Assembly (NCBI GenBank): GCA_029881795.1
Contig: JAOULX010000009.1
Coordinates: forward strand, 62,001 to 126,000
Source: Gammaproteobacteria bacterium
Lineage (GTDB): Bacteria; Pseudomonadota; Gammaproteobacteria; SZUA-229
DNA length: 64,000 bases
Direction of reading: 5' to 3'
Part shown: positions 58,283 to 64,000 of the stretch, piece after piece
Numbering within the stretch: position 1 is the first letter of the stretch
How the letters are laid out: every line of letters begins with the position of its first letter
Notes under the pieces: model-generated
Told to the model about the DNA's origin: nothing
The model's database searches: none
The model's input: only the letters and a program-made list of their open reading frames with translations
Position numbers and translations under genes: made by a program

Positions 58283-58879
58283 GTGAGCAACACAATCATC
58301 GACTTAATTCGGCACGGCGAACCTGTTGGTGGTCGCGCTTATCGTGGTCACACTATTGATGACCCACTCAGCGAAAAAGGCTGGCAACAAATGTGGGATG
58401 CTATTGCAGACCACTGCCCATGGGACATTATTATTAGCTCACCGTTACAGCGCTGCCTGTCTTTTGCCCGCACTCTGGCAGAAAATAACGGTCTTGAGCT
58501 TGTTGTCGAAGACGATTTGAAAGAAGTTGGCTTTGGCAGCTGGGAAGGTCGCACACCTGATCAGATAAAACAGCAGAGCCCGGACGAATATACCAACTTT
58601 TACAATGACCCGGTAAACCTGCGACCTGAAGGCGCTGAACCTCTGGATGAATTCATTCGTCGTACAACCCGTTGTTATGAAAAAATTCTCGAGCGTTATC
58701 AGCAAAAACATGTTCTCATTGTATCTCATGCCGGCGTTATGCGCTCCATTATTGCTCATACATTACACGCAAAACAGATTGGTCTTTACCGAATTACAAT
58801 AAATAATGCCAGCATCAGCCGGATACGAGCCACAGAAAACGGTAATATGCTCGAGCTGCTCAACTCGTCACTCAAATAA
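58283..58879 (+). CDS. Histidine phosphatase superfamily (phosphoglycerate mutase/CobC-like)
   Basis: 198 residues from a GTG start. LIRHGE (catalytic H11), SPLQRCLSFA, and VSHAGVMR (second His) are intact. Similar to alpha-ribazole phosphatase CobC and to general sugar-phosphate phosphatases; no cobalamin genes are adjacent, so the substrate is open. Confidence 0.88.
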   Translation: MSNTIIDLIRHGEPVGGRAYRGHTIDDPLSEKGWQQMWDAIADHCPWDIIISSPLQRCLSFARTLAENNGLELVVEDDLKEVGFGSWEGRTPDQIKQQSPDEYTNFYNDPVNLRPEGAEPLDEFIRRTTRCYEKILERYQQKHVLIVSHAGVMRSIIAHTLHAKQIGLYRITINNASISRIRATENGNMLELLNSSLK

Positions 58880-59110
58880 GCTGTTTTTGAAACCAGGGAT
58901 GTATTTTTGGCTAGGCTTTGAATTTGTTTATTCTTGGTAGACTAAAAATGTTTAGGTCGGCACTTCTACCAAGCACATTTTTTCAACCATTTTATCGATC
59001 AGGTGGAATTATCGCTGCTAACTCCTTACTCTTCGATTAGTCAGCGAATGCTTAGGCCAAACGAAAAACACCCGAATTAGTCTTGTATTTTTTTAGCTAC
59101 CCCCCTTAAA

Positions 59111-59992
59111 CTAAAAGCGATGATTCACATCGCCTGAAATCGTCGGTGTTTGCAGGTACTGGTTGCCCAGCTCATAAGTTAGATCTTCAACATTAGATCT
59201 TACATAACGAAACATTGATTTAATGTCTTTGACATCACTAAGTAATGACTTCATAACAAAGTAACTGAACGCACGGTGTTTTTTCTGCTCATACATATTG
59301 GAGAACTGGTCATCTTTTCCTGCTGTCATTACCACCATTTTAGTCTCATCAACTTTAACTTTTTTGGTTTTTAGTCTGGCAGCTGCGACGCCTTTAAATA
59401 ATGAATGATTATCTGTAGCACCAGAGAAACAGCTATCTATAATTGCCACCACTTTGCCAGCCGCCGAAGTATTTAGCTCTTTATATATATTTTCAAGTTT
59501 GAAGAAGTCATCACGAATAATGGTATTTGGTGTGCGGTCTGTCGGCAACAAATAAGCGTCATGTGTTTTTATATTTGGAACACCATGACCCGAGTAATAA
59601 AAATAAATAGTATCGCCCTGCTGCACTTCACTAATCATTTGATACAAGCGATCTTTAATCGGTCCACTTGTCGCTTTTTTACCAATCAGGCTCACAGTAC
59701 GACGGTTACTGATACCTAATTTTTTTTGTGCAATCACTCTGAAGGCTTCTGCGCTTTTTTCTGAATACAGTATATCGTCTGTATTTTCATATTCACCAGC
59801 ACCTATTACAAACAGCCATCGTGTCGGATCAAAAGCTTCCTTTGGCGATTTTTCTGCGGCCAGCAACAGCTCATCATTAGCACCAGAACTGTCTGCTTCT
59901 GGCATCTTGTCATATATCAATTTTGATGGCACAATCGCCCAGCAACTTAGAGAAAACATCATAACTGAAACTAGTAGTATTAAACGTCGCAT
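59111..59992 (-). CDS. Secreted caspase-like cysteine peptidase (p20 domain)
   Basis: 293 residues. Signal peptide about 1-19 (SLSCWA). The p20-like fold carries the dyad H136 (YYSGHGVPN) and C188 (IIDSCFSGA), with an acidic S1-like pocket suggested by DAYLLPTD. The sequence ends soon after the p10-like region with no added domain. Bacterial caspase-like (type I metacaspase or orthocaspase) proteins are usually Arg/Lys-specific. Export to the periplasm is suggested. No partner genes are adjacent. Confidence 0.9.
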   Translation of the reverse strand: MRRLILLVSVMMFSLSCWAIVPSKLIYDKMPEADSSGANDELLLAAEKSPKEAFDPTRWLFVIGAGEYENTDDILYSEKSAEAFRVIAQKKLGISNRRTVSLIGKKATSGPIKDRLYQMISEVQQGDTIYFYYSGHGVPNIKTHDAYLLPTDRTPNTIIRDDFFKLENIYKELNTSAAGKVVAIIDSCFSGATDNHSLFKGVAAARLKTKKVKVDETKMVVMTAGKDDQFSNMYEQKKHRAFSYFVMKSLLSDVKDIKSMFRYVRSNVEDLTYELGNQYLQTPTISGDVNHRF

Positions 59993-60237
59993 AAAAATCC
60001 CATCTTCTTTTTTATTACTGCGATACCATCATATTCCAAAGATCAAAACTGATATGTCATGTCAGCCAATATTTTATACCGCTTGAGCTTTATATTTGGC
60101 TTTTTTATCTGCATGAAAATTCTTATTTATTATTAACCGTATCAACAATTCGTTAACAAGCATCAACTATACCGACAACTAACCAATCCTCGCTACCGTA
60201 ATAAATGCCTGACTTAAGACCCGGTATCAGCCAACAC

Positions 60238-60936
60238 CTAATCACTACTATCTAAAGTCTGCAACCAGTTTTGCATGACAAGTCTGGCTCTTTCTTCTAA
60301 CAGCGCGCCATTGTTCTCTGCCCCTTCGCGCAAATAGTTAAGGCAATGTGATCCCTGATTCTGAATTTCAATAGCATGACCCAATATCCATTGTTCGATT
60401 TTTTTCATTTCAATTTCCATATGAAACTGCAGCGCCAGACTTCGCTCATAGCTGAAAGCCTGTACTTCACATTTTGCTGTCGATGCCAGAAGCTGTGCAT
60501 TGTCGGGCAGTGCGAAACTCTCGTTATGCCAGTGCAATAGCTGCCGCCCCCGTAGCGGCTCCAGCAGGCTGTTTCCAGTCCTCAAAAGCACCTCTTGCCA
60601 GCCACATTCTTTTTCATGCATCGGATAAACAGATGCTCCCAGTGCCTTGGCCATGATTTCTGCCCCCAGACCAATCCCAAATACTGGCAAATTATTCTGC
60701 AACCGGTATTCGACCAGCTGCAACTCGTTGACTAGATACGGGTATTTTGCCATCTCGTTGATGCTGACAGGGCCATCCAGCACCACCATAATATCTGCTT
60801 CGATGGTAATTCTGCGACTGAAATCAGCGACTCCGGCATCCATATATATAACATCATAACCTGCCAGTTCCAGCACTCTGTTAAAAAGCCCCAGACCGTT
60901 ATAGGCCACATGACGTATCACAACCGCTGTTTTCAT
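60238..60936 (-). CDS. Glutamine amidotransferase-like protein lacking the nucleophile
   Basis: 232 residues with a class I GATase fold. The nucleophile elbow reads G87-I-G89-L-G91 where functional enzymes have GxCxG, so the cysteine is replaced by glycine (GGT codon, one base from TGT). H172 and E174 (QFHME) of the triad remain. It may be a pseudoenzyme or binding protein, or a recently inactivated gene. It is divergent from purC, a glutamine-independent purine step. Confidence 0.82.
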   Translation of the reverse strand: MKTAVVIRHVAYNGLGLFNRVLELAGYDVIYMDAGVADFSRRITIEADIMVVLDGPVSINEMAKYPYLVNELQLVEYRLQNNLPVFGIGLGAEIMAKALGASVYPMHEKECGWQEVLLRTGNSLLEPLRGRQLLHWHNESFALPDNAQLLASTAKCEVQAFSYERSLALQFHMEIEMKKIEQWILGHAIEIQNQGSHCLNYLREGAENNGALLEERARLVMQNWLQTLDSSD

Positions 60937-61043
60937 TTGAATTCCGCTACAGATTAATTTTTAAGCAATATTGTTGATTATCTCTTTGTTTCTTCTGATC
61001 TTCACGTAAAATACAGCTTTATCACAAATTTATTACACACTGT

Positions 61044-61931
61044 ATGAGCATGACGACAAATGCAACCCCAATACTCCAGTCGCTAGAGCTGGTCCATCAA
61101 GGTAAAGTTCGCGACAATTACACTGTTGATGATCAGCATATGCTAATTGTTGCCACCGATCGAATTTCGGCTTTTGATGTCATCATGCCTACGCCCATAA
61201 AAGGCAAAGGCAAAATCCTTACCGCCGTGACCCATTTCTGGCTGGATAAGCTCAGTCATATTATTCCCAACCACCAGAGCTCTCTATCTGTCAGCGACAT
61301 CATTAAAGACCCGCAAGAGCTTGCCAGCATTAAAGACCAGGCAATGGTCGTTAAAAAACTCCGCCCTTTGCCGATTGAAGCTATTGTCAGAGGTTATATC
61401 ATTGGCTCTGGCTGGAACGATTACCAAAAAACCGGTAGCGTATGCGGTATCCCGCTGCCTGAGCAGCTGCAGCTAGCCGATAAATTACCCGAAGCTATTT
61501 ATACCCCGTCAACCAAAGCCGATGTCGGTGGCCATGATCAAAATATCGACTACAATAGTACGGTAGAGCTGCTTGGGGAACAACTTGCATCGCAGGTCCG
61601 TGAGGTCAGTTTACAGTTATACAAAGAAGCTGCTGACTACGCCCTCAAACGGGGCATCATCATTGCAGACACTAAATTTGAATTCGGGCTTGATGACAAC
61701 AATCAGCTGGTACTGATAGATGAAGTACTGACGCCGGACTCTTCCCGTTTCTGGCCGGCTGACAGTTATCAGCCTGGCAGTAGCCCCGAAAGTTTCGACA
61801 AACAATTTGTCAGAGATTATCTGGAAACACTGGACTGGGACAAAAACCCGCCAGGTCCAGAACTGCCTGAGGACATAGTCCGCCAGACAACTGAAAAATA
61901 TAATGAGGCACTACAGAGGTTAATTGGTTAA
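61044..61931 (+). CDS. purC: Phosphoribosylaminoimidazole-succinocarboxamide synthase
   Basis: 295 residues, the long form of SAICAR synthase. HQGKVRDNY, TDRISAFDVIMPTPI, and VDEVLTPDSSRFWPAD-type motif (IDEVLTPDSSRFW) are conserved. Purine biosynthesis. Either ATG at 61044 or 61050 could start; the bioD start follows the stop immediately. Confidence 0.96.
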   Translation: MSMTTNATPILQSLELVHQGKVRDNYTVDDQHMLIVATDRISAFDVIMPTPIKGKGKILTAVTHFWLDKLSHIIPNHQSSLSVSDIIKDPQELASIKDQAMVVKKLRPLPIEAIVRGYIIGSGWNDYQKTGSVCGIPLPEQLQLADKLPEAIYTPSTKADVGGHDQNIDYNSTVELLGEQLASQVREVSLQLYKEAADYALKRGIIIADTKFEFGLDDNNQLVLIDEVLTPDSSRFWPADSYQPGSSPESFDKQFVRDYLETLDWDKNPPGPELPEDIVRQTTEKYNEALQRLIG

Positions 61932-62609
61932 ATGTCATTAAAAGGGCTCTTTATTACCGGTACCAATACCGACGTTGGTAAAACACATACGGCTGTTGTG
62001 TTAGCCAAAACACTCACCTCAAATGGCATTCAGGTGATACCCCGCAAACCGGTTGAGTCTGGCTGCAATTTTGAAAATGATCAGCTGATTCCAGCTGATG
62101 CAACAGCTTTAAAACTGGCGGCCAGTTATAACGGACTACTTTCCGATGTCTGCCCTTTTCGATTTCACGAATGCACATCTCCTAGACGGGCCGCCTTTTT
62201 GGCGAACCAGGTTCTGACCACACGGCAACTGGCTGATGTCTGCCGGTTCGGCGCTGAGCAGGGTTTTTTACTGGTCGAGGGTGCTGGTGGTTACTATTCT
62301 CCGCTGAGTGAAGACGGTCTTAACTCTGATCTTGCGGAGGAGCTTGGCTTACCAGTACTATTAGTAGCACAGGATGTTCTCGGTGCAATTAATCAGGTAC
62401 TACTCAGTGTTGAAGCGATTAAAAAAAGCGGGCTGGAATTACGAGCTGTGATTTTAAATCAGGTTAAAGGTTACCAAATGCCTGACTCTGTCAGTAACCT
62501 AGAAGAACTACATCCCATGCTAGACTGCGCCGTTTATACACAACCATACAATGAACAGATCGGTGATAACGATATGCCGGCTGACCTGATCCAATTACTG
62601 ACCAGGTAA
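61932..62609 (+). CDS. bioD: Dethiobiotin synthase
   Basis: 225 residues. P-loop GTNTDVGKT (10-18), VEGAGGYYSPL with the ligase catalytic residues, and RKPVESGC are intact. ATP-dependent carboxylation of 7,8-diaminopelargonate in biotin synthesis. Start abuts the purC stop, so coupled translation is likely. No other bio genes are in the window. Confidence 0.95.
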   Translation: MSLKGLFITGTNTDVGKTHTAVVLAKTLTSNGIQVIPRKPVESGCNFENDQLIPADATALKLAASYNGLLSDVCPFRFHECTSPRRAAFLANQVLTTRQLADVCRFGAEQGFLLVEGAGGYYSPLSEDGLNSDLAEELGLPVLLVAQDVLGAINQVLLSVEAIKKSGLELRAVILNQVKGYQMPDSVSNLEELHPMLDCAVYTQPYNEQIGDNDMPADLIQLLTR

Positions 62610-62640
62610 ACCGCCTGATAGACGACCTGATTTACTGACA

Positions 62641-62672
62641 AAAAGCCACGGTCTGATCAGTGGCTTTTTTTA
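62641..62672. terminator. Bidirectional terminator between bioD and the multi-haem cytochrome gene
   Basis: AAAAAGCCAC (62641-62650) and GTGGCTTTTT (62661-62670) form a 10-bp stem with A and T runs at both sides, serving the convergent bioD and cytochrome genes. Confidence 0.9.
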
Positions 62673-62679
62673 ACCCAAT

Positions 62680-64000
62680 TCAGTCACCCCAGCTACTTGT
62701 TTTAAGAAATTGCGCAATCGCTTCTAACTGTGAATAACTCAGGAAATCCAGTGACCGCATTTCAGATTCACTATCGATTGCAGATGCGATATCACTGGCT
62801 GAATCCCCTCTGACATCTTCCCCACTGGAACCGCCACTACCCGTCGCTCCATGACATGATGCGCAATACGCTTGGTACAGACCGCTTGGGGTAGTCGGTG
62901 TTGGAATAGCAGCCAAATACTCGGCAATCGCCTGAATATCCGCACTACTTAGGGTGTTGCTCAGGTAATTCATTCCTGACACCGCGGCAATACCTGTATT
63001 AATCCGGCTTACTGTCGCCCCTGCCTTCGCGCTACTGTCTCCCGGCCCGTGACATGCCGCACAGTTATTTGTGTATAAAGTGGCACCGCTGCTACTGCTT
63101 GCAGGCGGTGGCGCAACATCCAATGACACCAGATAGTCTGAGATTGCCAGTATCTCAGCTGCACTCAGGCTACTTAACGAGTTCATTGAACTGACACTAG
63201 AAATACCTGTATTAATACGGACAACGGTTGCACCAATCTTCGAACTGCTGCTATCAGCACCATGACAAGCTGCACAGTTATTCGCGTACAGCGCTGAGCC
63301 TGTCGATGTGGCTGGAGGCGGTGTAGAAGACCCCATCGCAACCAGATAATCAGAGATAGCCTGAACCTCAGCTACTGTCAGGCCTTCCAGATAATTCATC
63401 GAGCTGACACTATTGAGACCGGTAATACCTCCAATGATTCGTGTGACCGAAGCACCCGCCTTGGTACTGCTGCTTCCTGCACCGTGACAGCTTGAACAGC
63501 TATTGGCATACAAGGTCGCGCCATCGGTGGCCCCTGTTGGTGGTGGCGTCGTGCCACCGGTGAGGAAGTCGGCAATCGCCTGAATCTGTGCACTGCTGAG
63601 ACTGGACAGTGAGTTCATGCTCGACACATTAGCAATACCGCTGTTGATACGGCTGACGTCGGCACCGCTCTTGCTGCTGTTAGCTGAGCTGCCATGACAG
63701 CCGGCACAATAGCTATTGTACTGAGCCTCTCCGTTGAGAGTACCACCAGTTGGCGGCGCACTTTCATTCCACTTTTGCCCATGGCAAGTGGTGCATGAGG
63801 GACCTATCGAACCCTGCAAACTGGCTCCGTGGCAGCTGGTACAGCCACTACTAAATGGTGTGTCTTTATCGATCGCATGACCAACACCATCCTTCATATC
63901 GGTATGAGGCACGCTGGTGCCTCCACTACCGCCACCCGATGGCGCGCTTTCACTCCATTTTTGTCCATGACAAGTGGTGCATGACGGACCTATCGAACCC
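62680..64000 (-). CDS. Multi-haem c-type cytochrome with tandem domains, 5' end missing
   Basis: The frame is open to the last base; the protein continues upstream. Within the window there are eight CxxCH haem motifs (CTTCH, CTSCH, CTTCH, CAGCH, CSSCH, CAACH, CAACH, CASCH). The C-terminal part is a run of five mono-haem cytochrome-c domains, each ending AIADFL, AISDYL, AIAEYL or similar. Linkers are Pro/Gly/Ser/Thr rich (TTPPPTGATD, MGSSTPPPATST). The upstream part has a repeated SIGPSCTTCHGQKW unit. Probably a periplasmic or surface electron conduit. Confidence 0.92.
   Translation of the reverse strand, partial: GSIGPSCTTCHGQKWSESAPSGGGSGGTSVPHTDMKDGVGHAIDKDTPFSSGCTSCHGASLQGSIGPSCTTCHGQKWNESAPPTGGTLNGEAQYNSYCAGCHGSSANSSKSGADVSRINSGIANVSSMNSLSSLSSAQIQAIADFLTGGTTPPPTGATDGATLYANSCSSCHGAGSSSTKAGASVTRIIGGITGLNSVSSMNYLEGLTVAEVQAISDYLVAMGSSTPPPATSTGSALYANNCAACHGADSSSSKIGATVVRINTGISSVSSMNSLSSLSAAEILAISDYLVSLDVAPPPASSSSGATLYTNNCAACHGPGDSSAKAGATVSRINTGIAAVSGMNYLSNTLSSADIQAIAEYLAAIPTPTTPSGLYQAYCASCHGATGSGGSSGEDVRGDSASDIASAIDSESEMRSLDFLSYSQLEAIAQFLKTSSWGD

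Noticed and set aside
1-64000. tRNA, rRNA or transposase genes
   Set aside because: No cloverleaf with a TTCGA arm, no rRNA signature and no transposase-like protein was found by eye on either strand.

Overview
The window is a chromosomal segment of a gammaproteobacterium of moderate GC. The evidence is a ubiquinone-type coq7, an E. coli-type speD, a crp/Vfr-type regulator next to osmC-like and trpDC genes (an order I recall from Pseudomonas around vfr), outer-membrane porin and RND systems, and a Bcr-type exporter. It looks like a marine or sediment aerobe with a respiratory and sulfur-oxidiser or methylotroph-like flavour: c-type cytochromes, NnrS, and the wreck of a form II RuBisCO. The species cannot be named from sequence alone. 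No rRNA, tRNA, CRISPR array, transposase or prophage was seen.

Layout. 1-7.6 kb: end of an endonuclease/phosphatase-family gene, ilvA, rpiA, an Fe(II)/2-oxoglutarate oxygenase-like gene and a giant FAD/Fe-S oxidoreductase. 7.6-13.3 kb: heptad element A, a porin, rplM-rpsI, a small RNA with a Fur-like promoter, a thioredoxin-like ferredoxin divergent from a GlcF-like Fe-S protein, and coq7 with element B. 13.3-28.7 kb: fbp divergent from pyk (element C), speD, a VOC protein, a DUF885 peptidase, osmC-like and crp, then a trp/pentose block on the minus strand (rpe, gph, trpE, a voltage-gated channel, trpG, a Bcr-type exporter, trpD, trpC) with element D between rpe and gph. 28.9-40 kb: CopD-like protein, cytochrome c, DUF3187, a TlpA fusion, a diguanylate cyclase, dinB, dusA, small genes, a TPR protein and an HBM-type chemoreceptor. 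40-52 kb: copper handling (nnrS, cupredoxin, copA, copZ; cusABC-like efflux with a Met/His-rich leading gene) around a second diguanylate cyclase. 52-64 kb: a lipoprotein hydrolase, DUF4105 and DUF3015 genes, then divergent ruined cbbR and cbbM genes, a phosphatase, a secreted caspase-like protein, a glutamine-amidotransferase-like protein lacking its cysteine, purC, bioD, and a multi-haem cytochrome running off the end.

How they work together. The copper genes form two translationally coupled units. The trp genes are interleaved with unrelated membrane genes. rpe, gph and fbp fit either ordinary metabolism or a lost Calvin cycle, of which cbbR and cbbM relics remain here.

The two most novel-looking signals are non-coding. 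First, four dispersed elements share one architecture: 7-bp heptads in a left arm, an AT-rich spacer, and degenerate heptads in inverted orientation in a right arm, with a different heptamer sequence at each site. Second, there is a compact small-RNA gene (consensus -35, Fur-like operator between -35 and -10, CU-rich anti-Shine-Dalgarno segment, strong terminator) resembling the RyhB/PrrF/NrrF class in logic but with no sequence match that I recognise.
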